A program made the translations under genes and the position numbers. The notes beneath the pieces were generated by a model. That model was not told where the DNA came from. It worked only from the letters and a program-made list of their open reading frames with translations, and searched no databases. Shown piece after piece: positions 10,447 to 21,725 of a stretch of 64,000 bases of DNA. Every line of letters begins with the position of its first letter. Position 1 is the first letter of the stretch. Source of the DNA: Topomyia yanbarensis (lineage: Eukaryota; Arthropoda; Insecta; Diptera; Culicidae); NCBI RefSeq assembly GCF_030247195.1, contig NC_080670.1:34086497-34150496 (forward strand). The letters run 5' to 3'.

Positions 10447-10592
10447 CTTGCAAAAACGTTACCGCGCGGCACAAAGTCCATCCCACGCGATAGGTCCACA
10501 TCCGACTGCTGCCAGAAGGTATGCAGCGTGTTGGCCGGTGCACCCTCCGATTGGACCATGGTTCCCGTAATGGAAATTCCTTCGAACTCGAG
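10447..10592 (-). CDS. PPO: Prophenoloxidase, exon 3
   Basis: This 146-nt exon begins after TTACAG (minus strand, acceptor at 10594-10593) and ends at GCAAG before GTAAGT (10446-10441). It continues exon 2 in phase 0 and ends in phase 2. It encodes about 48 residues starting LEFEGISI, including QSEGAPANTL, FWQQSDVDLSRG and FVPRGNVFAR, which are strongly conserved in insect prophenoloxidases at the junction between the copper-binding region and the C-terminal beta-sandwich domain. The frame stays open with no break. The remaining roughly 200 residues of a full-length enzyme must lie in further exons to the left, inside or beyond the window edge. Identification is certain; the missing 3' part is inferred from family length (about 680-690 residues). 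Confidence 0.93.
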
Positions 10593-11322
10593 CTGTAATC
10601 GGAACAAAGTGAACGATTCATATGCTATAATTTAATAGGTTATTTGGTGGTTAGTGGAATTGGTTGCCCACACTAGATCATCATGGTTCGGGCTCGCTGG
10701 CGTTGTAATGAGATACTTTGTTATATTTGATTAATTCAAACGAACTTGATTATCCCATTTTGCTGAATTGTTCGAGTGGAATTAATATATGTTGCTGAGT
10801 GATTTCGGTAGACCTCGGAATCCCCGGAAGTAGCGCTTTCACATGGTGTAATAATATCAACTGATAGCGCTATTTGTGTTTCATAACAGTTATCTTATGT
10901 ACTACGTTAACACTACGAGATGAATGGTGGTTATTATGATCACGTTTAAGGCTATTATGATCAGACTTTACTTGTTGCTAATTGGTAAAATGTGCTACAA
11001 CTACAATAAATTGTAGTCTACAACAATTGAAGATTGAATCGATAATTATTGCGACACTTTCAAACTTGTGTAACATTTTCATACTTGACCAAAATTAACC
11101 TCATTTTGTCCCGTTTCTCTTTAGAGTGTATTGTTTACATCTGCTCAGTTGTGTAATTGTCAGTACGATTCCGGTCGATATGGAAGAAAATTAGCAAACC
11201 GTTCATGAAATGCAAATGAGAACAAAAGAACAATGATCGCTCATTTCATGCTGAATCCGAATATTTCGACGCGGGACTTTACAAAAAAACTTTTTTTCAA
11301 ATAACCTGTTGACAAAACTCAC
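10593..11322 (-). other. Intron 2 of prophenoloxidase
   Basis: This 730-bp intron starts GTGAGT (11322-11317 on the minus strand) and ends TTACAG. It is AT-rich and shows no element I recognise. Confidence 0.85.
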
Positions 11323-12299
11323 CTGTCGCTTCGTGTACGGTGCGAGCTTGATCTTGTGCTCCTGGAAAATATCATCGATGAACGAATGCCACCGGAAGAA
11401 CACCGGATCGCGCATGGCCGTTGCCACATCGCCCATCACCCCGAACGACTCCAGATGACGATGATCCGGATCGTGCGTGTACGACAGAAAAACGTGCCCG
11501 GCGTTGTGCATGTCCCCGTACAGTTGACGATTCGGTGACAGAATCGACGATTCGATGATGTTACCCAGGATATCGATACCCTTTTCCTCATCTAATGCGA
11601 TGCGGTTTCCTGATTCGTCCACCACATAGCCCTGATGTATGGCTTCGTAGATTCGGTCGATCCACCGTTCCACGTCGGCAACGTCCTGCTTGATTTGATC
11701 GACTTCACGGTTCAGATCCTTGATGACCGCATTGTTAACCCGACCCGGCCAGGTTCGACTAGCCACCAGCGAGTCCAGTTTCGGGAAGTAACCTTCCGCA
11801 ATCGGTTCGCGGAGATTGTTAAGGCGCTTACATCGTTGCAGTCGGTTGCAAAATCGCTCGAAATTATATCGAGCAATCAGCTGAGAATGCATGTAGTAGA
11901 ACAGCTCCCCGCGACGATCCTTGTCCACTATAGCCCGATTGGAAGCATCAAACGGATATACGAGATGCCAATGCCAGTGGTGTAGGTTGACCCCGATATC
12001 CTCCCGGAAGTACCATAAGCGGTGCTCTTCGTCCAAATCGGACGCGGTAAAGTCCTTTGGAATTACTATCGGCATTCGCATTCCCTCGGGCACAACGGTG
12101 GCTTCTTCACGCACTTGCTCGAACACCTTCGAATCGACATACTTATCCGGGAAGACTTCAACGATCGTCGGCAGATCGAGATCCTTGGTGTCTCGACGGT
12201 GCAGTAGAGCCACCGAGAAGGCATAGTTAAACAGGTACGGGTTAATGCGGTCCCGGGCAAATACGGCACAACTCTGCAGGTCTTCGATGTTGCGCATTC
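11323..12299 (-). CDS. PPO: Prophenoloxidase, exon 2 (copper-binding core)
   Basis: Prophenoloxidase is the copper enzyme precursor that oxidises phenols to quinones in insect melanization, wound healing and cuticle hardening. This 977-nt exon follows a CCCAACAG acceptor at 12300 and ends CAG before GTGAGT. Joined in phase to exon 1 it supplies residues 99-424. Copper site A is visible as HHWHWH (residues 205-210) and a third His in YYMHSQL (236). Copper site B shows MHNAGH (363 and 367) and FRWHSFID (403). Other conserved parts are ARDRINPYLFNYA, LWYFREDIGVN and VMGDVATAMRDPVFF. No frameshift or stop interrupts it. All six expected metal ligands are present, so the product should be active if the missing exons are intact. 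Several plus-strand frames over this exon are shadows. Confidence 0.95.
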
Positions 12300-12343
12300 C
12301 TGTTGGGTTGGAATAAAATGGAAATGGTAGGTAGATTGCTTGA

Positions 12344-12433
12344 CATAAAACATAAAACCTAAAACTTAAAACTTAAAACTTAAAACCTAAAACCTAAAAC
12401 CCAAAACCGAAAATCTAAAACCTTAAAATATAA
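12344..12433. repeat. Heptamer microsatellite, AAAACYT type
   Basis: About 12 imperfect copies of AAAACCT/AAAACTT run directly upstream (in gene sense) of the exon 2 acceptor, starting about 45 bp from it. On the gene strand the array reads as G/T-rich AGGTTTT, and it may be polymorphic. Confidence 0.85.
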
Positions 12434-12647
12434 AGCATAAATAATTTAACGGATCAATTTCGCATTTTGGTAAAAAATTATTTTGATGATGTAAAATCCG
12501 GTAAGTTTAGACATTTCCACCATGCGCGTGCAAATAAAAAACTGCCGCGTGTTGGGACCATTGAGTTTCGAACATAGCAAGCTGGAAAATAGTTTTCTTA
12601 TTTTTTCTACACACAGAAAAAAAATGTTGGTAAAAACAAGAGTTTTT

Positions 12648-12824
12648 CGCTCTTAGCAAAAAACAACCAACGCATACTCATTGTTTGAAAATAAAACTTT
12701 TATTTTGATTACTATTCTTCATTGGCTTAAAAAGAAAACTTTTATTTTGATTATTATTCTTGATTAATTTAAAAGTTTTACTTTCAACCTAAAAGTAGGC
12801 ATTGGTTGTTTTTTGCTAAGAGCG
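12648..12824. mobile_element. Palindromic MITE in prophenoloxidase intron 1
   Basis: The left end CGCTCTTAGCAAAAAACAAC (12648 onward) and the complement of the right end (to 12824) are almost identical for about 25 bp, with only ACGC versus ATGC differing at the inner side. The 177-bp unit has a doubled AAAACTTTTATTTTGATTA motif inside. No target duplication is clear. Confidence 0.7.
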
Positions 12825-12843
12825 GTTACTTTTACGTTTTTTT

Positions 12844-13991
12844 AGGTTTTTTACGCGGATTTTCCAATTAACGCGGTTTTTTTACGCGAATTTTCCAATA
12901 AACGCGTTTTTTTATGCGGATTTTCCAATTAACGCGATTTTTGCAAAAAATATTCTAAGTCCTTTTGAATGCAAAAGATATAGAAGATTTTCGGAAAGAT
13001 GGAAGAGACGGCTCTGGAAGATTCCTTATGGCCCGCACCCCAACATTATGGATATTTTCGGAATGGTCTTGAAGAGTAGGTGCCAGCAATTGATTTTTGA
13101 CGGCACTTTGAAATCAAAGATGGCTTCCGGTTTAGCGAAATTCGCTATAACCCAATCAATATGGGTATTTTCGGAATGGTCTTAACAAGTAGGTGCCAGA
13201 AATTGATGTTTGACGCCATTTTGAAATCAAAGATGGCGACTTAAGGTTTGGCGAAATTCGCTATAACCTAATCAATGTGGGTATTTTCGAAATGGTCTTG
13301 AAGAGAAGGTGCCAAAAATTGATTTTTGACGCCATTTTGAAATCAAAGATGGCGACTTCCGGTTTAGCGAAATTCGCTATAACCCAATCAATATGGGTAT
13401 TTTCAGAATGGTCTTGGACAAGTAGGTGCCAGAAATTGATTTTTGACGCCATTTTGAAATCAAAGATGGCGACTTCCGGTTTAGCGAAATTCGCTATCAC
13501 CCAATCAATATTGGTATTTTCGGAATGGACTTGACGAGTAGGTGCCAGAAATTGATTTTTGACGCATTTTGAAATCCAACATGGCGACATCCGGTTTTAA
13601 GAATTTCGTTGTAACACAATCAATATGGTATTTTCGGAATGGACTTGACGAGTAGGTGCCAAAAATTGATTTTTGACGCCATTTTGAAATCAAAGATGGC
13701 GACTTCCGATTTAGCGAAAATCGCTATAACCCAATAAATATGGGTATTTTCGGAATGGTCTTTTGCAAAAACCGCGTTAATTGCGAAATCCGTGCAAAAA
13801 AAACTTCCAAAAATATTGCTGTCTTTTGCTAACAGTTTTTACGCGGATTTTCGAATTAACGCGGTTTTTTACGCGTATTTTCGAATTAACGCGTTTTTTT
13901 ACGCGGATTTTCCAATTAACGCTGTTTTTACGCGGATTTTTCAATTACGCGGTTTTTTTACGCGGTACGTATCCCCCGCGTAAAAAAACCT
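12844..13991. mobile_element. 1.15-kb inverted-repeat element made of minisatellites
   Basis: The ends are AGGTTTTTTACGCGG (12844) and the complement of CCGCGTAAAAAAACCT (13976-13991). Next to both ends are short tandem repeats of about 30 bp built on ACGCGGATTTTCCAATTAACG (12850-12945 and 13840-13960). Between them is a 113-117-bp tandem array (13047-13765). The symmetric plan, tips plus subterminal repeats plus central array, argues for one mobile unit and not chance neighbours. Confidence 0.6.
13047..13765. repeat. Tandem array, six full units of 113-117 bp
   Basis: The landmark TATTTTCGGAATGGTCTTGA-like starts at 13053, 13166, 13282, 13398, 13515, 13629 and 13745. Each unit contains AGGTGCCAGAAATTGATTTT and TTAGCGAAATTCGCTATAAC. 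Frames of 60-109 residues over the array on both strands arise because several unit lengths keep frame; they are not genes. Confidence 0.92.
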
Positions 13992-15923
13992 GGGTCTAAT
14001 TATGTGCTTTTTCGTAACATGGCACTTCCTTCAAATTCTTCAGTGCCCGGCATCAGGCAGTCTTATGTCTCGAGACGCTACCAGATTTTGACTCATTTGC
14101 GCGTTTTTATGATGATTTCATATTTACCGTCACAGTTCAAAGATCATCGTGAAATTTCACAGTACTGACGGAAAAGGGCAGAAGAAGAGCGAGGATTGCG
14201 GTTTTTCCATATAGAAAGGCGAAAAGACATTTTTTTTCCATTGCTTCAAAAATGAATGAGAAATCAACAAATGCAAGACACAATTAGATGTTAAAAAAAA
14301 CTAGCCTTGACCAAAATAACGGTCTATTATATGTACTAGAACCGGATGTGGGATTCTTTGCATATATTGAGTTATAAATTTCGTTGCAAAGGATGGCGGT
14401 CATACCCAATTTTCCCCTCATAAATATAATGCTTCACATATCCGCCTGTTGTTAGCCAATGACAAAGCAAATAGCTTACGAACGAAAAGGCGGTTTACAA
14501 TATTTCCATATTCTAAAAATATAGAATAAATTCAAATCATAAAAAATAAATGTGCTCGCGAAAATACTCTTCAGGCTCGAGATAGTAAGTACATTAAATA
14601 GCTATTAGCTAGTTTCGTGCGATGAACTAAAACGAACTAATAATGAATATTTGATTAATCCTCAAACATGCTCATCATTCCCCCTTGACCAAGCCACTAA
14701 ATCAAATGCGCTTCTCCTTCAACAGACGGTATGTTAGTAGCTGAGCTAAAAGAAAAATTGGTTGAGTTACATACACTTTTTTGAGTCTGTCTACCGTGAT
14801 GTATATTTGATGTATTCAGAGCACAATTTGAACAAGTAAACAAGAAATGCAAAAGCATGGAACGGGTCGGATTTGGGTTCGTTAGAAGATGAATTGATGA
14901 GTTGATAACCTTTTCAGTCTCTTGTCGTATAGCTGTACATTTTCGTATTAATTAGGAAGTTATTGGTTGAAATATGTTTGACGAATCTTATCCCTCATAA
15001 AGCTAGTATCGATAGAAATTACGTCACTGTTGAAAGATCCTATTTTATCTTAATAACAATTATTAGACCGTGTACAGAATAAAGATTATTCATATTAGCG
15101 AATGTAGTTGTTAACCTTAGTTCCACTCTGTCTGTCACTCACTTCAAAGAAGCGACTCATAATATGGTACGGCAGCGCGTAAGTATGAGCCTGTACATAT
15201 CCTTGCTGGTGCAGTTTGTGGGACTTCGTTAAGCAGCCTACATCCTACAGAAGCGCGAGCATCATAGAGTAGAAACGTTTTTGATCATCTTTCACGTGTA
15301 TGATGCAGCAAGCAGGAAAAATGCCAAAAGTTGATAAAACTTTCACGCTAATATGCAGCTGATTCCAGATAACGTAATGCGGGATGCTTCTGCATCCCGC
15401 ACATCCTATAACGAATGCATATTTTTTATACGCATACGACGAATCGTGGGTGGAAGCTTGTTTGAACACGTGGTAAAATTCGTGCAATGCAGGTTTGCAT
15501 GTGATTCATCTCGTTTCAAGTTATTTCGAGCACTGGAAGCTAGCTCAGTTCCAGTTTGTCATCAGATTGCAGCAGAAATTGTATTGAATTTGTTTCCACA
15601 GATAACAGACCAATAAAGCAAGCAACTAAAATATGTTTAGCAAACGTTTACAGCCGAAATACAACTGCCTGACTACATGTAACAAAAAGTTGAGTAAACA
15701 GCTATTGTGTGGCATTGATCTTCAGCGTATATTGATTTTAAAGCTCACACAGGTTTTTGAACAAATTAATCCTAAATATTTGTTTTACGGAATTTTTATC
15801 AGCCTGTTTTCCGTGACAATTGTGATAAAGTAGCCAAAAGATAAGTTCCCATAAAAAATAATTTCAGAGTTATTCCTCGAAAAATGATAAAAATCAACTG
15901 CCCCGCCCACCATCACTACTCAC

Positions 15924-16218
15924 CCATAAAGATATCAATCAGCCGGGCCGCAATCTTCCGATGGCGTGGGATGAACAACGAAAACTGCTCCTGCCGGCCC
16001 AACGACATCGGAATGCGCAGATCGGGCAGGGCGATGCTTCGCACCGGAATTCGCTCCTCCGCTTGCTCCCCGAACCGGTTCTGAATTTCCGGACCAATGG
16101 GGCGGTATCGATCGGTCAGGTAGTTGTCCGGCACGTCAAATATGGCCTTTCCCTTGCCCATAAAAATTGGCTCCCGGGGGCGATCGTACAGGAGCAGAAG
16201 ATTTTTCTTGTGAATCAT
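15924..16218 (-). CDS. PPO: Prophenoloxidase, exon 1 with start codon
   Basis: The ATG at 16218 opens a 295-nt coding exon that ends ATGG before GTGAGT (15923). The split Gly codon joins exon 2 in phase 1. The N-terminus MIHKKNLLLLYDRPREPIFM is typical of insect prophenoloxidases. As usual there is no signal peptide; the family leaves hemocytes by lysis. The activation site is the Arg-Phe in QNRFGEQ (Arg48-Phe49), where a clip-domain serine protease removes the propeptide. RIPVRSIALPDLRIPM and FSLFIPRHRKIAARLIDIFM follow, as in the hemocyanin N-terminal domain. The start is chosen because it is the first ATG and matches family length. The propeptide is near the usual 50 residues. No odd features are seen. 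Confidence 0.95.
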
Positions 16219-16280
16219 TTTGGTGTATTTGTTTATTTTTCTATGTTTCGCGCACTTTACTAAACGGCACTGAGACGTAA

Positions 16281-16317
16281 ACTGCTGCTCGGTGAAGGAT
16301 CATTAGTAGTTTTTATA
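16281..16317 (-). promoter_or_regulatory. Candidate TATA box and initiator of prophenoloxidase
   Basis: On the minus strand TATAAAA occupies 16317-16311. GCAGT at 16285-16281 has its A 34 nt downstream, an acceptable initiator variant. This would give a 5' UTR of about 65 nt before the ATG at 16218. A TCAGT at 16273-16269 is a less well spaced alternative. Inference from spacing only. Confidence 0.5.
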
Positions 16318-16969
16318 GTTTTTTTTTATTTTCTGCCTTTGTTAATGCGTGCTACTACCGCGCTGCTGAGTTGTCCGTGGTCAGGGAAGTTCGCATGTTA
16401 TCAGTCCTGTGCTCTGTTTATTTTTTCGTTCTTGGGTTCATTGCCTTATTCGAATTCGTATCCAAAACCGCAGGTTGTGGTAATGACCTTTTTCGTCATG
16501 GAGCGTGGTATTACTTTTTCTATGTTGAAGGGATTTAATGGCGAGGCAAATTGTGCGTAACAATTGAATTTAGAGATTGTTGAGTAATGGTGTGTAACCA
16601 TTGTAGATATGTTCAAGAAACTATCGGACTGTAACGATGTGAACTGGAATGCATTCTGGAACAGTTGACCCATTAGTAACAAGGTTGGTAGATGCGCTAG
16701 CTTGTAGAACAAGATAAGGTATTGTTGTATCAACAACGCGGAGAACTTTTAAAATCCATTTAAATTATAATCAAATGTCTTCAAAATTTTTGCTGCCAAA
16801 ATAACATGCGTTTCCATAATACGCATTGCTGAAAAGTTGAATGGTGCTTTAGCAGATTCATTTTATTCAGTGTATTCATTTTACCAGCTGACATACGTGA
16901 GAATTCGAATTCGAGTCATTCATACATGCTAGATTATTTCACGTAATATTTTAACGGGTGTTCAATAAA
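16318..16969. other. Upstream region of prophenoloxidase, nothing recognised
   Basis: This would hold the proximal regulatory region of the minus-strand gene. I see no unambiguous binding-site cluster by eye. The 96-codon minus-strand frame and the overlapping plus-strand frame have no domain signature. Confidence 0.35.
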
Positions 16970-17072
16970 AAATGAGAATGATTTCAATACCTTTCTGTAA
17001 TTAAAGCAAATAGCGTAAATTGTTTTCTCTCCGAGAGAATTGCTCTCTGGACTCCCTTGAAATGGGTGACAT

Positions 17073-18243
17073 TAGAGTGACAAGAAAAAAATGCCCCCCA
17101 TCGGCCCACCCCTGAGTCGATTTGTAATCTCACCAGGAGTACTTGCTCCAAATTTGAAACAAATCAGACAAGTCTAGCTACCGGACCAATGTGCCTGAAG
17201 TTCGTATGGGATTTTTTGACAATTTATATGGAAAAGCCCACTAGCTCGCATTTTCGCCGCTAGGTGGCATTGTATGCATTGTGTTATCACTGTAAGTGAA
17301 AATAAGATAGAAAATTTAATTGTCTACAACTTTGCCGAAGACTGCTAATCAATCCGACTGTGTTAAAAGAAGTTATTAAACTTTTAACGTAATGCCTGAG
17401 TCAGTTTTGCATGGGGCCTAGCAGTGCATGGCTGTGTATCAGTACTCGATTCCCACGAACTATTCATTTTTGTGAAATAACTGTTAGATTTAGCTCAATA
17501 GTATGTTCTGAAGAATTGTAGTACATAATACGAGTTATCTTTTGGTTAGAAAATTTTAGTTCCACATGTTACTGCATAGAGGGCGCCAACACTAACTTTT
17601 CAACGGAGAGAGATAGAAATTAGGTGTCTTCTACAAAGTTATAGAACAGACATTTTGTAATAATTCTTCCGAACATCTTGGTATTCTGTCTCTCTTCTAT
17701 AAAAAGTTAGTGTTGGCGCCCTCTATGCGGTCACATGTGGAACTAAAATTTTCCAATCAAAACATCACTCGTATTATGTACTACAATTCTTTTGAACATA
17801 CTATTGAGCTAAATCTAACAATTATTTCGCAAAATGAATAGTTCGTGGGAATCGAGTACTGATACACAGCCATGAACTGTTAGGCCCCATGCAAAACTGA
17901 CTCAGACATCACTTCGCTAAAAGTTTATTAACTTCTTTTAACAAAGTCGGATTGACCAGCAGTCTTCGGCAAAGTTGTAGACAATTAACTTATCTATCTT
18001 ATTTTAACTTATAGTGATCATACGATGCATGCAGTGTCACCTAGCGGTGAAAATGCGAGTTAGTGGGTTTTCTCCATATAAATTGTCGAAAAATCTCATA
18101 CAAAGTGCAGGCACGTTGGTCCGGTAGCTAAACTTGTCCGATTTGCTTCAAATTTGGTGCAGGTACTCCTGGTGGAACTAGGAATCGACTAAGGGGTGGA
18201 CCGATTGACTTTTCAAAAATTCATTGTTTTTCTAGGCAGTCTA
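17073..18243. mobile_element. 1171-bp foldback element, copy 1
   Basis: The element begins TAGAGTGACAAGAAAAA and ends in the complement of TAGACTGCCTAGAAAAA. The two halves are inverted copies of one another almost to the centre near 17650: GCTACCGGACCAA, CTAGGTGGCAT, CAACTTTGCCGAAGACTGC, TGAGTCAGTTTTGCATGGGG and GTTGGCGCCCTCTATG each occur once per arm. GGGTGACAT lies directly outside both ends (17064-17072 and 18244-18252), a perfect 9-bp duplication. No transposase is encoded. Long arms with 9-bp duplications fit Mutator-like foldbacks best, but the superfamily is not proven. Confidence 0.85.
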
Positions 18244-18289
18244 GGGTGACATGTTTCTTTTCGTTCGGATGCTGTCAGTTCCATCGAAT

Positions 18290-18415
18290 ATGGCGTCGAA
18301 ACAGCAAGCACTCCGCGAGCGTGTAGTACGGTTTTACGAAACGCATGGTCATCGTGCAATTCATTTCAACACCAGTCATGTAAAACAGTCGACAGAGAAA
18401 ACACATCGAGTAAAC
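18290..18415 (+). pseudogene. N-terminal fragment of a mariner/Tc1-like transposase
   Basis: The ATG at 18290 starts [20 protein letters not shown], a helix-turn-helix-like opening I associate with mosquito mariner-group transposases. After about 40 residues the frame runs into the TA microsatellite and becomes a meaningless Tyr-Ile run. The element at 17073-18243 has inserted just upstream, separating this piece from its own 5' end near 16965-17072. The fragment is dead. Confidence 0.45.
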
Positions 18416-18416
18416 G

Positions 18417-18606
<190 letters not shown>

Positions 18607-19039
18607 TGTTTCTTGGTTTTTATTCTTACACATCACTGTGGCGCATAATATTCTTCTGCGTTTGTCATTTTACCGTAAATTAAGATTTGGAATTTAGCAA
18701 AGCAAAACGGAATTTCAACTTTAAGACTATTTTGTTTCTGCAGCACAAGAATTTTTGCATAAAAATCTGGGACCAATCGAAAAAATGTACATACAACATA
18801 GGACACCAAATACTTGAGGTTCTTCAAATATATTGAAAGGTAGCCATAGTTGCATTGACTCCTATTATCAGATTTAGGGTAAAGTTATGGTCGATTGGAC
18901 TACTGCAATCATACTTTTACAAAGGAATTTTTAAATTTTTTTTTGTGCTTTAAGCTTTCATGACGGCCTAATGTTTTTTTTAAAGACGAAGTGTAGTAGA
19001 AAAATAACATTATTGTTTCTGTACCAATCTACGACAGCA

Positions 19040-19260
19040 TAGCGTATGATGCCAAACCCGGCGGAGAACGTATCGAGTCTTCGTGCGACCTCAAGAAGTC
19101 CAGAAGTTACTTTTGGAGACTTTTGTGCAGATTTGTTCGTTAACCGGGGACGTGGTGAAGAACTGAATATTGGGCAGATCCGCGAATCGCATGCCAAACA
19201 AGAATTTTGTAACCAATTTCGACATAAACTTTTTTCCACTTTCTGTATAGCTTCTTGTGA
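19040..19260 (+). pseudogene. Possible C-terminal relic of a mariner-like transposase
   Basis: Across shifting frames the segment reads like the NPxxVxxLRPxE...FW end of a DDE transposase (NPAENVSSLR in one frame, RPQEV in a second, FWRLLCRF in a third). No single frame carries the whole motif. It may be the far end of the element whose start is at 18290. Weak call. Confidence 0.3.
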
Positions 19261-19574
19261 AAGTTTTGTCCCCTTGTTCTGGTTGCCGCTTATGCTGGGT
19301 GACTTTCGAACTTGTTGTACAAAACGTTTTATTGGAAAAGAATGTAGTTACTTTGAGCTGGGAGTTAAGTTTTGTGACTTGATGTTGCTGTCTTTGGTTT
19401 TGGGAAGAACCGAAGCAACCTTTGCCGGAGAAGGTGTCAATTTTTCGCCTCTGACCATATTTTTTCGAAAGTAATCGTTCAAAAATGTTGCAAGCGAACT
19501 ACTAAAAACTGTTGACAAAAATCATTTCGAAGCCAGCAAGTCGTGCCCCAATCGGACTAATTTTGGGAAGACCC

Positions 19575-20018
19575 TAAGAGAAGAGAAGACAATCGCGTAG
19601 CTAATTTGATCCAGTCCTAACCTCAATATTGAACCAGCTTCTGATTGGTCATTTTGCCAGTCATGAGCGTTCATTATATTTACAATCGGGATGGAAAACA
19701 GTGCTGCTGAATCTATTCTGGCTATTTTTCATACACATCAACATTTCGTGCAAATTGAATAAAAGACCTGAATGACGATATAGTTACGCGTATTGTTAAG
19801 AGAGACATGAATAAATATTTAATTTAATTTTTAAATGCAGCTAGCATTGTAAATTCTTGGTAGAGGTGCGATCTTTTAGGTACAATTATTTTCGGCAATT
19901 GTAAGAAGCATTCAAAGGGAATCTGGCAACGATTAACGCTTGTTGTCTTCAGATTTATGGCAAGGCCAAGTCGAGAAAATTAAGAAGAGCAAGAAGCCTG
20001 TTGCCGTCTCTTCTCTTA
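19575..20018. mobile_element. 444-bp inverted-repeat element with 10-bp direct repeats
   Basis: The left end TAAGAGAAGAGA and the complement of the right end TAAGAGAAGAGA are identical. GGGAAGACCC stands immediately outside both (19565-19574 and 20019-20028). Taking these as the target duplication, the host sequence rejoins smoothly. A 21-nt match to the left end occurs at 36134-36154 beside a transposase relic. Confidence 0.7.
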
Positions 20019-20029
20019 GGGAAGACCCA

Positions 20030-21057
20030 GCTCCATGGAATCGGACCAACCTTCAACGCTGAGCCAAAACTGTTTCATATCAACAATGCAAAATGCACTG
20101 AATCTGACAAAGCCTTTCCATCGTCCCCACCGGATTTTGGCAACATCCAATACCAAGCGAATCTTCGGAGTAATAACATGTGAACATGGTCGGAACAAAT
20201 CTAAATTCTCCGCCTTGATTCAGCAATGCGGATCTATGTTGGGTCCTTGTCCTTGTCGTTTTCTACATAATTAACATAGTGACTCGCATTCACTCGTCCA
20301 CGAAAAATTTCCCGATGTTGATCTTCAGAATCTTTAGCATTAACCGCTTGACCAGAGCATTAACTACGGATTGCATCGCGGAAATCGTGAGTATATTAGA
20401 TGGATGGAGAACTATTGTGGATAACGTTTAGGAGGTTCCTGTGAAATCCCACCGTGAAGGATGAAAACATTGTAGGACCTGCGAGTCTCCGACGATTCTG
20501 GGTATCCGTCGGGATCTTTCCATTCCAAAAAGCGGCTGCTGCTACTGTAAAGTAGTAAGAACACCGTGTCCGAAGGTCGATAGGTTGCCAAGACTATTTT
20601 CTCTCGATGAATACAATGGGATCATGTTGGTGACATTGGAAATAAAACGATGTTCTATTACAATCGGATTGGAGGACCTAGCATTACTTAACCGGTGAGT
20701 TCGTTTACAAACAAAAATAAGTTGCGAGAAGAAGTGTTTTCTAGGCTCACTTTGGGTTGCTGAGTGTTTTCTAGGCTCACTTTGGGTTGCTGAGCACGAA
20801 AACAGTGTTCATTGTTTTTTCAGGGACGCGCTTTGGAGATTTTTTCGAAAAACATTTTTTCGTCTTTTTGTTGTTGGTCTAAATCCAGTGAGAAATGTGT
20901 AATGCGTCTCGACTACATGTATATTTTCAGAGTTACATGCGGCTAAAGTCGAAATAAAAAAAAATAATTTCAAAAAATCACGAAAATTATTCTTGTCAAA
21001 CTTTGGTCGCTTGAAACATCAATAAATTTATATTTGGTTTACACATATTGCATAGAG
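20030..21057. other. Non-coding stretch with one short tandem duplication
   Basis: Frames at 20001-20274 have no recognised domain. A 30-bp unit (GTGTTTTCTAGGCTCACTTT and onward) is present twice at 20734-20793. Nothing else is seen. Confidence 0.4.
20734..20793. repeat. Exact tandem duplication of a 30-bp unit
   Basis: Positions 20734-20763 and 20764-20793 are identical. The lack of divergence suggests a recent slippage event or an assembly duplication. Confidence 0.93.
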
Positions 21058-21480
21058 CGAGTAAAGTCGCTTTAACCTAGGCTTAATGAGCCAGGGCAAG
21101 GTGTAAATACCTCTGTCCCATCCCAAAGGACCAAAGGAGTGACATTAACCGTCTTAGCCAAGTCACTCCCAACGATTTATCATATCCCCTTTAAACTGAA
21201 ACGGTCGGTACGGTTGTCCTCGTTTCTTCCTCCTTCGAGATTCAAAAGGATTCGCTAGTTTGATTATTCATTAAATGAATAATTTAATTACTGTATAATT
21301 TTGAATCATCTTTAAAACAAACTCTGCACAGTAGGCCTGGCCGTTTTAATATTTGCGACATATTACATATAATATGCTTCAAATGTTAATATTGACAAGA
21401 AAAACACTAAAGTGTAACTGCAGTGTTTCCAGGATGCTTTTCAATACTGGCTGTGCAAGGGTTAGAATAGAATAGAATAG
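21058..21480 (+). repeat. Interspersed repeat with TAGAA tail (second copy 51722-52130)
   Basis: It begins AGAGCGAGTAAAGTCGCTTT, holds CCAAAGGAGTGACATTAACC and TGTATAATTTTGAATCATCT, and ends in a TAGAATAGAATAGAATAG tail. The copy at 51722 has the same order of landmarks. A constant body with a short tandem tail is typical of a SINE or the 3' end of a non-LTR retrotransposon. Confidence 0.55.
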
Positions 21481-21725
21481 AAAATGTTGTACAAAACGTT
21501 TTACGTATTCCGAGTTGCTGTTGATCCCTAGTAACAAATAAATCTCGGAACTCCTGGTCCTGGTTTAGTATGATCATGCGTAAATACGGTACTGAGGTAG
21601 GTAGGGTGAAAAGATAAATAGTGTGAAAATAGGCTCGTCAGGCTATGTAAGGAATCTTCCTGGTTGCTTGATCAGTATATGGGCAAGTTTTCATACCGCG
21701 TCATATCCTATATAGGGTGTTGAGT

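Larger units (their letters stand above)
12300..15923 (-). other. Intron 1 of prophenoloxidase, with three repeat blocks
   Basis: The 3.6-kb intron starts GTGAGT (15923) and ends CAACAG (12300). It contains the heptamer repeat at 12344-12433, the palindromic element at 12648-12824 and the minisatellite element at 12844-13991. From 13992 to 15923 I see AT-rich sequence without a recognisable gene; frames at 15245-15833 have no domain signature. Confidence 0.8.

Noticed and set aside
11635..12226. Plus-strand frames of 61-116 residues
   Set aside because: They lie antisense to prophenoloxidase exon 2, whose copper ligands and splice sites are unambiguous.
12344..12433. Telomere-like repeat
   Set aside because: Units are imperfect AAAACYT heptamers in an intron; dipterans lack simple telomerase repeats and the position is internal.
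13261..13693. Frames of 62-109 residues with internal repeats
   Set aside because: They arise because several minisatellite units keep reading frame; both strands show them.
13047..13765. CRISPR array
   Set aside because: The 113-117-bp units are contiguous diverged tandem repeats without unique spacers, in an insect intron.
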